From: Yeguia hominis
Lineage (GTDB): Bacteria; Bacillota; Clostridia; Oscillospirales; Acutalibacteraceae
Direction: 5' to 3'
Assembly: GCF_014384705.1 (NCBI RefSeq)
Contig: NZ_JACRSN010000017.1
Location: forward strand, 10,190-74,189
Length of the DNA: 64,000 nucleotides
This document shows, piece after piece, positions 45,701 to 55,300 of this stretch; positions within the stretch are counted from its first letter, which is position 1, and each line of letters starts with the position of its first letter. Below the pieces are notes generated by a model, which saw only the letters and a list, made by a program, of their open reading frames with translations, had not been told where the DNA came from and did not search any database. The translations under genes were made by a program, and so were the position numbers.

Positions 45701-46955
45701 ACTGACTGCGGCAGACGGCACGGTTATCCCTGCCGACGGGCTGATTGAGATTATCTCTCTTGACGGGAACGGAAGCGGTAAGGTCAAAACAGACCTGCCT
45801 ATCGGAAGCTACTATGTAAAAGAGCTTGCGACCAATTTCGCATATATCTTGAACGGGCAGAAATATTCCGTTGCTTTCGAGTATGCGGGACAGGAAACGG
45901 CTACCGTTCACATCACAGCTAACGACGGCGAAGCCATTGAGAACGACATCATTTACGGCTCAGTAAGCGGTAAGAAATCCGATGAGGACGGAAATGCTCT
46001 CGGCGGTGCGGTTATCGGCATTTTCAAGACAGGCACAGAAAAATTCACAACCGAAAACGCTATCCAGACTACCGTTACGGCTGCTGACGGTAGCTTTTCT
46101 TTTGAAAAAGTGCCGTATGGAACTTGGGTAATCCGTGAAATCGAAAGCCCGACAGGTTTTGTACTCTCCGAGGAAGAAATCACGGTCGCAATCGGTGCGG
46201 TTGATGAGGTCGTGGAAATCGAGCTTGTCAACTACTTCATTAAGGGCAATATCGAATTGACTAAGGTTGATAAGGACTACCCCGATAACAAGCTCACAGG
46301 TGCAGAGTTTGAGGTCTATGCCGATACCAACGGTGACGGCAAGCTGGACAACGGCGACAAACTGCTCGGAACGATGACCGAGCTTGACGACGGCGTTTAT
46401 CAGATGAAGGAGCTTCGCTACGGAAAGTACCTTGTCCGTGAGAAAACTGCTCCGACAGGCTTTGAGCTTGACGAGAATGTGTATTCCGTATCCATCGAGG
46501 AAAACGGCAAGACCTATATCGTTGAAAACGAGGCAGGCGTGGGCTTTGTCAATGCGGCGCAGAAAGGCTCTCTTAAAATCGTAAAGACTTCCTCTGACGG
46601 TAAAGTTGAGGGCTTCTCATTCCGTGTGACGGGTGCTGACGGCTATGACCAGACCTTTAAGACCGACAAAAACGGCGAGATTTTTATTGAGGGTCTGCGA
46701 ATTGGCGAATACACCGTATCCGAGGTAAACGACAGCGTTTCCGCAGAATATATCCTGCCTGCCGACAAGCAGGCTGCGGTCAAAGTCGGTGCTACCACTA
46801 TCGTTGAGATGCACAACGAGCTTCGGGACACCCCGAAAACGGGCGATGACTTTAATATTGCTTTGTGGGTAAGCCTTGCGGCTGCTTCCGTTCTGGGCGC
46901 AGGCGTTCTCGGCTTCGTAGGCTTTAAGAAAAAGAAAAAGAAAAAGGAGGACTGA
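42753..46955 (+). CDS. Sortase-anchored thioester-domain adhesin with Cna-B repeats
   Basis: A 1,400-residue surface protein. Residues 1-32 are a signal peptide (ending MSAFA). Next is a thioester-forming domain with Cys101 (HQVYCVESG) and Gln165 (ATQTIIWEY), the pair that makes a reactive Cys-Gln bond in Gram-positive adhesins. From about residue 330 follow about ten Cna-B/SpaA-like beta domains with repeated Kx(S/T)xxDG, GxYxVxE and E-containing strands typical of intramolecular isopeptide bonds. The end is TPKTG (1360), a hydrophobic helix and a KKKKKKKED tail for sortase anchoring. ICEs of this type often carry such a cargo gene; it would tether cells to host or to other bacteria. Confidence 0.93.
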   Translation: MKTKFKKNGRRLLAAILCLVMAVMALPMSAFAWTSEEGVSCTSSFGDYYVGSDGGYYRSKSSYSFIVYDSDGNTSVRTISAGNAKRKYLMTDGSGTHQVYCVESGIDFNTGNSYVSQNGKNSSYFRKLPTEAQFGVMMALMYGWHEGKSSPVAGTNTDDYAFATQTIIWEYQQQLRTSPSDLHSANGIDADTYCYSLKGRPAEKCYDWILSQMASHYTIPSFAARNQNKADTYTLKYNPDKQNYSLTLTDTNNTLANLSLSASGIKVSRSGNQYTFTSDNMITSPITVSAQKAVNLDCDEMLIWGCVGKQTMVSGASDPVYFYFKLDTETYGTGLIKKTSEDGVVSGIKFNISGNGVNQTVVTKADGTVDISLMPGVYTVTEQPIDRYEPQSVQRITIVSGHTSTVTFSNTLKRGSLEIIKSSEDDMVEGVKFHLYGTSLSGLPVDEYAVTDANGVARFENVLISGADPYTVEEIDTAVRYVIPASQTAPIEWEKVTSRSFTNILKKFNVTVTKSDAEMGTAQGDASLAGAVYGIYKDEELIDTYTTDKNGQFTTKYYVCGNDWTVRELSPSEGYLLDRTIHKVGAEPELYTVEFNSTANDVTEQVIKGNIAIIKHTDNGETQIETPETGAAFEVFRKAAGSFDAAKETERDILTCDENGFAQTKDMPYGIYTVRQTSGWEGRELMKPFDVFISKDGQTYRYLINNANFESYIKVVKKDAETGNTIPYAGAGFQIYDPNGNLVTMTFTYPEVTTIDTFYTTADGELITPQTLEYGKGYSLVEVQAPYGYVLNSEPVYFDVMQENSEVDSGITVIEVVRSNMAQKGTITVSKSDEVFSSVNEAGGLYQPVYAVRGLEGAVYEITAAEDIYTLDGTLRASKGEVVDTVTTGADGTAVSKELYLGKYEVKEITAPFGMVLNEEIHAVELVYAGQNVAVTETAASFYNERQRVEIDLIKRLMTDEAYGIGKNGEIFDVTFGLYAEKELTAADGTVIPADGLIEIISLDGNGSGKVKTDLPIGSYYVKELATNFAYILNGQKYSVAFEYAGQETATVHITANDGEAIENDIIYGSVSGKKSDEDGNALGGAVIGIFKTGTEKFTTENAIQTTVTAADGSFSFEKVPYGTWVIREIESPTGFVLSEEEITVAIGAVDEVVEIELVNYFIKGNIELTKVDKDYPDNKLTGAEFEVYADTNGDGKLDNGDKLLGTMTELDDGVYQMKELRYGKYLVREKTAPTGFELDENVYSVSIEENGKTYIVENEAGVGFVNAAQKGSLKIVKTSSDGKVEGFSFRVTGADGYDQTFKTDKNGEIFIEGLRIGEYTVSEVNDSVSAEYILPADKQAAVKVGATTIVEMHNELRDTPKTGDDFNIALWVSLAAASVLGAGVLGFVGFKKKKKKKED

Positions 46956-46958
46956 TTT

Positions 46959-47048
46959 ATGGAGGCAAAGACCATTATTGCAATCGTGCTTGTGGTGTTT
47001 ATCGTAGGCGCTGCGGTATGGCTGAATATCCGTAACAGAAAGAAGTAA
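46959..47048 (+). CDS. 29-residue single-helix membrane peptide
   Basis: ATG at 46959 after AAAAAGGAGG; the product is MEAKTIIAIVLVVFIVGAAV, then WLNIRNRKK: one membrane helix with a basic cytosolic tail. It resembles small FeoB-associated-like single-helix proteins often seen behind Cna-B adhesin genes in ICEs. It lies 3 bases after the adhesin stop, so they are co-transcribed. Confidence 0.7.
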   Translation: MEAKTIIAIVLVVFIVGAAVWLNIRNRKK

Positions 47049-47055
47049 CAGGCGT

Positions 47056-47081
47056 GGGGCGGCTGAAAAAGCCGCCCCTTT
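47056..47081 (+). terminator. Hairpin after the adhesin unit
   Basis: A perfect 8-bp stem GGGGCGGC-TGAAAAA-GCCGCCCC (47056-47078) followed by only TTT. Probably a weak terminator or an mRNA-end stabiliser. Confidence 0.55.
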
Positions 47082-47102
47082 GCTGTTTATGGAGGTAAAT
47101 CT

Positions 47103-47405
47103 ATGAGAAATCTCAAAACCATTGAGGGCAAGGTCAGAGCCGTTCTGCAAAAGGACAAGGAAGCACGAAACGACGATATGCTGCTGTATTTGAAAGTCTG
47201 CAACGGCTGTCTAAAAGATACAGGGGCTATGCCCTTTGCCGAGGTAATGGCTCAGTATAAATATCTGGGACTGCCGAGCTTTGAGAGTGTCGGCAGGACA
47301 CGCCGCAAATTACAGGCACAATATCCAGAGCTTATGGGAAACGCCCGTGTAAGGCGGCTTCGTGCCGCAGGCGAAAAGGCGTATCGCAAATACGCAAAGG
47401 AATGA
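47103..47405 (+). CDS. Conserved ICE protein of unknown function (100 residues)
   Basis: A basic, helical protein (MRNLKTIEGKVRAVLQKDKEARNDD..., ending KYAKE). The part PSFESVGRTRRKLQAQYPEL looks like the HTH-containing end of phage/ICE accessory proteins, but I cannot name a family. GGAGG precedes the ATG. First gene of a long polycistronic run of small genes leading to the methylase-helicase. Confidence 0.65.
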   Translation: MRNLKTIEGKVRAVLQKDKEARNDDMLLYLKVCNGCLKDTGAMPFAEVMAQYKYLGLPSFESVGRTRRKLQAQYPELMGNARVRRLRAAGEKAYRKYAKE

Positions 47406-47413
47406 GGTGCAAA

Positions 47414-47683
47414 ATGGAGGAAAAACGGATAAACAGCGGTTATGAAATCATAGAAAGCCATACTATCGGGAGTAATGAGCTTGTTATCGGTCATAACGCC
47501 AAAGCCCCCAACCCCTATGTGTGTTGGTACTGCAAAAACGGCTCGGATTATTTCTGGGGATATTACTGCAATCAGTTGTCCGAAGCAAGGAAGAAGCTGA
47601 ATGAACGCTATCGGCGGGAGTGCCGTATGCCCTACAATCAGCCCGATAGAAGCCAGAAAAGCCGTGATGACCGTGAGCGATAA
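47414..47683 (+). CDS. Conserved ICE protein with a YEII/IGSNELVIG domain
   Basis: 89 residues from the ATG at 47414 (GAGGTG in front); an upstream in-frame ATG at 47402 overlaps the previous stop. The N-terminal half (NSGYEIIESHTIGSNELVIGHN...) is clearly related to that of the 200-residue protein at 47812, which begins LGDYEIIQSIYIGDKEVVFGAD, so the two are paralogues. Function unknown. Confidence 0.65.
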   Translation: MEEKRINSGYEIIESHTIGSNELVIGHNAKAPNPYVCWYCKNGSDYFWGYYCNQLSEARKKLNERYRRECRMPYNQPDRSQKSRDDRER

Positions 47684-47819
47684 AAAGGTATATGACTGCA
47701 AGACCTGTCCTTACCCCCGATATAAGGACGGGTCAGTTATTTTCTGCGATGTCTGTATCCAAAAGATTTTAGACGAGCAGAAAGAGAAAAAAGAACGAAA
47801 GGAGCAGCCGAATGAGTGA
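47667..47819 (+). CDS. Small zinc-ribbon-like protein
   Basis: 50 residues with CKTCPYPRYKDGSVIFCDVC (two CxxC pairs), a probable zinc ribbon, and a strongly charged tail (KEKKERKEQ). It overlaps the end of the previous gene by 17 bases and the start of the next by 8. The start at 47667 lacks a strong ribosome binding site, so translational coupling is likely. Confidence 0.65.
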   Translation: MTVSDKKVYDCKTCPYPRYKDGSVIFCDVCIQKILDEQKEKKERKEQPNE

Positions 47820-48414
47820 GGAAATGAGAAAGCTCGGTGATTACGAGATTATCCAGAGCATCTATATCGGAGATAAAGAGGTCGTGTTCGGCGCAGATGA
47901 AAAAGACCCGTATCCCTTTATGGTGTGCTGCTGCGATTACCACAACCCTCTGTCAGCGGCGTGGCCGACAGAGGGTGTGGCTTCGGACGATTATCTGGAA
48001 GCAATGCAGATTTTTGTTGACCGAGTACAATCGCAGATTGACCGCACCAAAGAGGAGCTTGCCAAATTTCCCTTTGACAAGACCGTGTTTACAAAGGAGC
48101 ATTGTATCCCCGATGACGGTATGCGTAACATTGTTGGAAAGGTCGTTGTTATCAATTCCGAGCCGAAACGCTATGAGTATCGGCATCCCGCCTATCAGCT
48201 TGTGTTGGCTGAAGGAGGAAACGGAGCTATCGGCGGCAGAGGTCGGGCGGTGTTCGGCACTTGCCTTGCCACAGGCGAACAAGCCAGATGGGAAAGGTAC
48301 GATGTGCTTGGCGAAATCAAGCCCGAATGTATGCCCGATTGGGCGAAGGAAGCGCTTGCTAAAATCAAGGCGCAGGAAAAAGAGAAAAAGCAGAAAAGTC
48401 GGGAGGAACGCTGA
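47812..48414 (+). CDS. Conserved ICE protein of unknown function (200 residues)
   Basis: A soluble protein with the YEII...IGDKEVVFG N-terminus shared with the gene at 47414, a DFNP-like DYHNPLSAAW stretch, a central helix pair and a Lys/Glu-rich tail. AAAGGAGC precedes the ATG. Genes of this type lie between the adhesin and the methylase-helicase in Tn1549-like elements; no function is known to me. Confidence 0.7.
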   Translation: MSEEMRKLGDYEIIQSIYIGDKEVVFGADEKDPYPFMVCCCDYHNPLSAAWPTEGVASDDYLEAMQIFVDRVQSQIDRTKEELAKFPFDKTVFTKEHCIPDDGMRNIVGKVVVINSEPKRYEYRHPAYQLVLAEGGNGAIGGRGRAVFGTCLATGEQARWERYDVLGEIKPECMPDWAKEALAKIKAQEKEKKQKSREER

Positions 48415-48415
48415 T

Positions 48416-49114
48416 ATGGAGATACGAGCTTTAACTCCTGCCGAGCAGAAATACACCTATGCTCAGAGTATGCAGCTTGAGGGACAGACCGCCAATATCG
48501 GTCATCTGCGTGGCGATTTTGACAGCTCTGGATACGGCTTTTATACCACTTGGACGGACACCCGAACACAATGGAAAACGGACGAGTTCAAGGCGGAATT
48601 TGACGAGGTTATCAACGCTCTGCGCTCCGATAAATACGGACTGCTGAAAAGCCGTTCCGATATGAGTGCGTATGCAAGGCAGTATGCAGATAGCGCCTTT
48701 AAGGGGTGCTATTGCACGGAATACGGTTTCCGTGTGGATACAGAAAAACACGCATATCTGCTGCGCTGCAACCCCACAAGGGGCGACTACAATTTTTATT
48801 GCTACTGCTTTGTAAAGGAATGGCTTGATAAGCACATTCAAAAAGCTGAGCAAGGTATCCGATTTATTGACCCGAACTATAAAGAGCTGTTCCGTATCCC
48901 AGACGGCGGCAGGATAATCGTAACGAACTCTTGGGGAGAAAAGCGAGAATATTCCTGCCGCTTTATAGATGAATGTCATACCGAGGTCGGCAACAATATT
49001 TTTCATATCTGCGAGTTTGCCGAGCGTATGCAGCAGAATGGAGCGACCTACGAGCCGAAACAGGCGGAGCAGCCGCCCCAGAAAGTGCCGAGGAAAAACG
49101 ACTATGAACGATAA
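48416..49114 (+). CDS. LPD28-type domain protein
   Basis: A 232-residue protein beginning MEIRALTPAEQKYTYAQSMQL and containing QTANIGHLRGDFDSSGYGFYTTWTDTR (about residues 22-48), the signature of the LPD28 family found in large polyvalent and ICE proteins. The rest includes a cysteine-rich stretch KGCYCTEYGF and a proline/basic tail. GGGAGG lies 8 bases before the ATG. It probably takes part in element transfer or defence evasion, but no mechanism is known. Confidence 0.7.
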   Translation: MEIRALTPAEQKYTYAQSMQLEGQTANIGHLRGDFDSSGYGFYTTWTDTRTQWKTDEFKAEFDEVINALRSDKYGLLKSRSDMSAYARQYADSAFKGCYCTEYGFRVDTEKHAYLLRCNPTRGDYNFYCYCFVKEWLDKHIQKAEQGIRFIDPNYKELFRIPDGGRIIVTNSWGEKREYSCRFIDECHTEVGNNIFHICEFAERMQQNGATYEPKQAEQPPQKVPRKNDYER

Positions 49115-49128
49115 AGGAGGATTGCGAT

Positions 49129-49338
49129 ATGGCTGTTAATCAGAAAGCCGTCAAGGTCTTGAACAAGGTTTTGGAAGCAGGCTTTACCGATGAAAAAGCA
49201 ATTTCCGCTATGACTATGGACGATATTCTCTCTATGCAGGGTATCACGGTTGCGGACATTGCCATTATCAATGACCTGCAAAAGAGCATTAAAGCAAGCA
49301 AGGTCATTTCCTTTCTCGGCGGTGCTGCCGATGAGTAA
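49129..49338 (+). CDS. Small helical ICE protein (69 residues)
   Basis: MAVNQKAVKVLNKVLEAGFTDEKAISAMTMDDILSMQGITVADIAIINDL...: a compact helical protein with a helix-hairpin-helix or SAP-like look. AAAGGAGG is 8 bases upstream. Family not recognised beyond being common next to the methylase-helicase gene in these elements. Confidence 0.65.
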   Translation: MAVNQKAVKVLNKVLEAGFTDEKAISAMTMDDILSMQGITVADIAIINDLQKSIKASKVISFLGGAADE

Positions 49339-49381
49339 GAAAGACCGAATAAGGAAAACGAAATAAGGAGGTGCAAATTCA

Positions 49382-52300
49382 ATGGCTGCGAAGTATCAGC
49401 TAATTACGGAGCTGTATCGGCGCACAGGTATTACAGTTGCAAAAAATCCGCAGGCGTGGCAGAGCTTTTTAGCTGCTGCTTGCCGCAACTATAAATGCCG
49501 CTTTGATGAACAGCTTTTAATCTATGCACAACGCCCCGACGCTATCGCCGTCGCAGAGCTTGACACTTGGAACAAGCGGTTTAAGCGTTGGGTAAACAAA
49601 GACAGTAAGGGCATTGCCGTTTTCGACCCGAAGGGTCGCAGGAATACCCTTAAATATTATTTTGATGTTTCGGACACGCACGACGGATATTACGGCAGCC
49701 GCCCCGTCCCGATATGGCAGATGAACGGACGATACGAGCAGGCTGTTATCGAAAGGCTCTCCGACAGGTTTGGTAATACGGAAAGCACCGACCTTGCTTC
49801 TGCCCTAACAGAAACGGCAAAGAACGCCGTTGAGGATAATCTGCAAGACTATTTCTCTCAGCTCAAAGGCTTCACAAGGGATAGCTTCTTGGAGGAATTG
49901 GACGACCTTAATGTCGAGGTCTGTTACAGGCGTTTGGTAACAAACAGCGTTGCATTTATGCTGATGAGCCGTTGCGGTCTGGATGCAAACGAGCATTTTG
50001 ACCGAGAGGATTTTGAGGGCATTATCAATTTCAATACGCCTGCGACTATTAACGCCCTCGGCATTGCCACAAGCGACATTTCCGAAATGGCGCTAAAGGA
50101 AATTTCTCTTGCGATACAAAATCTGCAAATCGCAGAGAAAGACGCAAATCGCACCTTTGTACCAGAAAGCAAAAGCCAATATAATAAAGGCAGAATACAA
50201 CCCGAAAGGAGCGAAAATAATGAACGCAATCACTTACAGCAGGCAGGGCGATTATCTTATTCCCGACCTGACATTACCGACCGAGCAAGAAATTCCGCTT
50301 GGCAGATACGCACAGATGCACAGGAGCTATCTGGAGCAGCACAAGCGAGTGACCTATCTCAATCTGCTGACATCGGGCAAACTGAACGAGCATCTGTATC
50401 AGACCGAACAGACAGCACTCCAGAGGTTGGAGCTTCTGACGAAGCAGCTTTCAGCCGAACAGGGCGTAACGGAGGAACTGAAAGAGAAAGCCCCGATGCA
50501 GTGGGTACAGAGAATGAACAACATCCGCAGCCAAGCGGAGAAAGTGATTATGACCGAGCTGATTTACAAGTAAGCATTGCCAATGCCGATGAGGTCAAGG
50601 TCAATCTTCCCACCGTAGAGGAACAAATCGAAATGATAGCCGAAGCAGAGGACGAAAAATCCTCTGCTTTTGCTGTTTCACAGGAAGATATTGACTCTGT
50701 TCTGACAAGAGGAAGCGGCTTTCAAGACGGGAAATACCGTATCTACCGTCAGTTTCAGAAATACGAGGACAGTAAAAGTAATATCGCTTTTCTCAAAAAG
50801 GAATACGGTACAGGCGGCGGAACGCACCTTTACCCCGACGGAACAAACGGCGGCGAATGGCACGACGGCAAAGGTATCGGCATTGAAAAGCACGGGTCAT
50901 ATACAAACCCAGACTTGCGGCTCAGTTGGTCTAAGGTTGAAAAGCGGCTGCGTGAGCTGATAAAGGCAAACCGCTATCTCAATCCGAAAGAAAAAGACCA
51001 TTATGCCGATTATCTGGAGAGCGTGTCAGCTCCCCAATATGAGGTTGACGCCCAAAGGAAAATGGCAAGGCAGCGTTTTATTGACGCTCATCGTGACCTG
51101 CCGCCTGCCGACAAACGAGATACTCTTGCCCTGCGTCTGTCGGACTTTATCCGTGACTTGGACGGGTACGAAAAAGACCTGTTATCCAATGTGGAGCGTT
51201 CCGACCTTGCCGATGTTACGGCTGAGCAAATGGAACAGCACTTGTCCGACCCAGCCACCGTTCAACAGCTCCTTGATTTTCTTACCCAGATACAATGGAA
51301 AACGACATCGGTTTTCAGCCGCAGCAATGCGTGGAAATTTTCCGAGGAATTGCGGGAGCTGTATCCGCTTCGCTATCTCTACAATGAGGGCGATGTGGTG
51401 TATATCGGTGCAGACAAATACGAAATCACAGATTTTGACGAAAACGCCGTATCGCTCCGAAATGCAGAGTTTCCGTTGTTCGGCAAGGAATACAGCCGAG
51501 AGGATTTTGAGAAAAAACTCAAGGAAAATCCCGCAAACGACCATCTGAAAGTTGTCGTGACCGAGAAGCAGCGGACAGAAGCACCGTCCGAGAAAAACCC
51601 AGACGGAATACAGTTTTCTATCGGCTTTTCCGAACACCCTGCTTTTTACGACAGGCAGCTTAATGACCGCTATACGGATTTGAGCTTTGCCCTCGGAAAC
51701 AAGCTGCTTGGTGTTCTGGACGAAAAGCAGCACCGAGAGCGTGAAAGCAAGGAAATCGGTTGGTATCACAAGACGGATTTTGAGATTACTGCTACCGTCG
51801 GCGGCGAGGACTTTCACTATGAGGGACGCTTTGATATTGGCGACGGCGAGGGCGACCTTATCGCCCATATCAAGAATTATTATGATTACTGCCTGTCGCC
51901 GCAATGCCCGTTTATCCCCGAATGGAAGCGACAGGGCGAGGATTATTACCGAGAACGGATGGAAAGTCTGCGCTTGGGGCGTGATGTATTTATCCCGTTC
52001 TTGGAGCAGAATACCGAGTTGACGCCAGAGGACGAAAAGCTCCTTTCTGAGATTATGGTTACCGAAAGCGACTGGTACAGGAAAGCCAAAGAACCAGAAC
52101 GACCGTCTGCGGCAGATGAGATGATTGCCTATGCGGAAAAGGTTGCTTCGGAATATGAATCCGAGCCGCAAGAGGAACGCTTTGAGATTTTAATGACCTC
52201 GGATGCCTTCCCCGACCCCGAAGATGTTTATGCCATCTGGGATAATATCCGAGAGAAATATTACGCCGATGATTACGGCAAAATTCTGACCTATCCCACA

Positions 52301-55300
52301 GAGGATGCGGCAAATGAGGGCTTGGCAGCAGTCAAGAAAGCGGTTGCCGACAAGGAAGCCGAGGAATGGCTGTATGTGGAACGGGCTAAACAAGGTTTAG
52401 ATCCCGTTCCCACACAGGACAACGCCGACCTTATCGGCAAGGAAATCACGATAGACAACCGCAAATATGTTGTGGAGAGCGTCGGCAGGATAAGCGGCGA
52501 TGTGTCCCTGCGTGACATCACTTTCCAGAACAGCACAGGCTTCCCGATTAACCGAGTGGAGAAAATCGGCTATATCCAAAGCCTTTTGGAACAGGCAAAA
52601 GCCGAATTGCCGACCGAAGAAAAGACGGAAGCTCCAGCCGTTTTATCTGCTGACCGTCATAATTTCCGCATTACCGATGACACGCTCGGCGTAGGCGGAG
52701 CAAAGGAAAAATTCCGCAACAATATGGCGGCTATCAATCTTTTGCACGAGCTTGAAATCGAAAACCGCCTTGCCACACCCGAAGAACAGGAAATCCTATC
52801 TCGGTATGTCGGTTGGGGCGGTTTGTCTATGGTGTTTGACGAACACAATGCGGCTTGGGCTGACGAGTTTAAGGAGCTGTATGCGAGCCTATCCCCAGAG
52901 GAATACAACGCCGCTATGGAGTCAACGCTGACCGCCTTTTATACGCCGCCCGTTGTTATCAAGGCAATGTATGAAGCGCTCGACCGCTTGGGCTTCTCAC
53001 AGGGCAACATCTTGGAGCCGTCCTGCGGCACAGGCAATTTCTTCGGTTTGCTGCCCGAAAGTATGGCAGGCTCAAAGCTCCACGGTGTAGAGTTAGACCC
53101 GCTGACAGGCAAAATAGCAAAGCAGCTCTACCAGAAAGCCAATATTGCCATAGAGGGCTTTGAGAAAACAAAGCTCCCAGATGACCATTTTGATGTGGTT
53201 ATCGGCAATGTGCCTTTCGGAGAAATCCGTGTAAACGACAGCCGCTACAACGCCCAGAAGTTCCTCATACACGATTACTTTTTCGCAAAGGCGCTTGATA
53301 AAGTCCGTGCCGGCGGCGTTGTGATGTTCATTACCTCTAAGGGAACAATGGACAAAGCAAGCCCAGAGGTAAGAAAGTATATTGCTCAAAGAGCCGAGCT
53401 GTTGGGCGCAATCCGTCTGCCAGACAACACTTTCCGTGCCAACGCAGGCACAGAGGTCACAAGCGATATTCTCATTCTGCAAAAGCGTGACCGTGTAATT
53501 GATGTTGAGCCAGATTGGGTTTATCTGGACACAGACGAGAACGGTGTTACGATGAACAGCTATTTTGTTCAGCACCCCGAAATGGTGCTTGGACAAATGC
53601 GGCTTGAAAGTACACGCTTCGGGAAATCAGAGCCTGCCTGCAAAGCCTATGAGGATAAATCTCTGTCCGAGCTGCTTCACGATGCCGTTCAAAGGATAAA
53701 CGGCGAAATCACAGAGCTTGATAATGAGATAGACCAAATCTCCGACGAACAGGACACATCCATTCCCGCCGACCCGAATGTACGCAACTTTTCATTCGCT
53801 CTGATAGACAGCAAGGTTTATTTCCGAGAGAATGACCGTATGACCCCTGCCACTGTATCAATGACGGCGGAAAACCGTATCAAGGGACTTATAGAAATAC
53901 GGGATTGTGTGCGCAGGCTCATTGAGTATCAGACCGAGGATTATCCAGAGGAAATGATACGCACCGAGCAGGAAAACCTAAACCGCCTGTACGACAGCTA
54001 TACCGAGAAATACGGTCTTATCAACAGCCGAGGCAATTATCTTGCCTTTGCGTCCGACGAGAGCTATTTTCTTTTGTGTTCTCTGGAAGTGCTTGATGAT
54101 GAAGGCAATTTCAAGCGGAAAGCGGATATGTTTACAAAGCGGACTATCAAGCCGCATCGTGAAGTAACCTCGGTTGAAACATCAAGCGAAGCCCTCGCCC
54201 TATCCATCGGAGAGAAAGCCCGTGTTGATTTGCCCTATATGGAACAGCTTACGGGCAAAACGCAGGATGAGCTTGTCAAGGATTTGCACGGCGTTATCTT
54301 CAAAGTGCCGAACTCCGAGCCTGTTTCCTATGCAGCCGCAGACGAGTATCTGTCGGGTAATGTCCGCACAAAGCTCATTATTGCACAGGCGGCGGCAAAG
54401 GACGACCCAGAGCTTGCGGTCAATGTGGAAGCCTTAAAACAGGTCATTCCGAAAGACCTGTCCGCTGCCGAAATCTCCGTCCGTCTGGGAACGACTTGGA
54501 TACCGCAGGAGGATATTCAGCAGTTTGTTATGGAGCTGCTTACTCCGTCGCAGTACGCCAGAGGAAAAATCAAGGTGCGCTACACCGAGTTTAACGGCGA
54601 TTGGTTTATTGAGGACAAAAGCTCCGACTTCGATAATGTCAAGGCAAACAGCACCTACGGTACAAAGAGGGCTTCCGCCTACCGCATTATTGAGGATACT
54701 CTGAACCTGCGTGATGTTCGCATCTTTGACTATGTGTATGATGAACACGGCAACAAAAAAGCGGTGTTCAACGCAAAGGAAACGACGGCAACACAGGCAA
54801 AGCAGGAAGCTACCAAGCAGGCGTTTGCGGATTGGATATGGAAAGACCCAGAACGGCGAAACCGCCTTGTTCGCTATTACAATGACACTTTTAACTGTAT
54901 CCGTCCCCGTGAGTATGACGGCAGCCATATCACCTTCGGCGGCATCAGCCCAGAAATCACATTAAGACCGCACCAAGTAAACGCTATTGCTCATATCCTT
55001 TACGGCGGCAATACGCTCCTTGCCCACAAGGTAGGCGCAGGCAAGACCTTTGAAATGGTAGCCGCCGCACAGGAAAGCAAGCGGCTCGGACTTTGCCAGA
55101 AATCAATGTTTGTAGTTCCCAATCATCTTGTCGGTCAGTGGGCTTCCGAATATCTGCGGCTCTATCCGAGCGCCAATATCCTTGTTACGACCAAGCAGGA
55201 TTTTGAAACGGGCAACCGCAAGAAGTTCTGCGGACGCATTGCCACGGGCGACTACGATGCAGTCATCATCGGACACAGTCAGTTTGAAAAAATCCCGATG

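Noticed and set aside
43524..45911. Long minus-strand frames opposite the Cna-B adhesin
   Set aside because: They mirror the repeated beta domains on the plus strand and lack starts with ribosome binding sites.
51182..52171. A 329-codon minus-strand frame inside the methylase-helicase gene
   Set aside because: No ribosome binding site or family features; unlike the nested TnpV frame it has no recognisable product.
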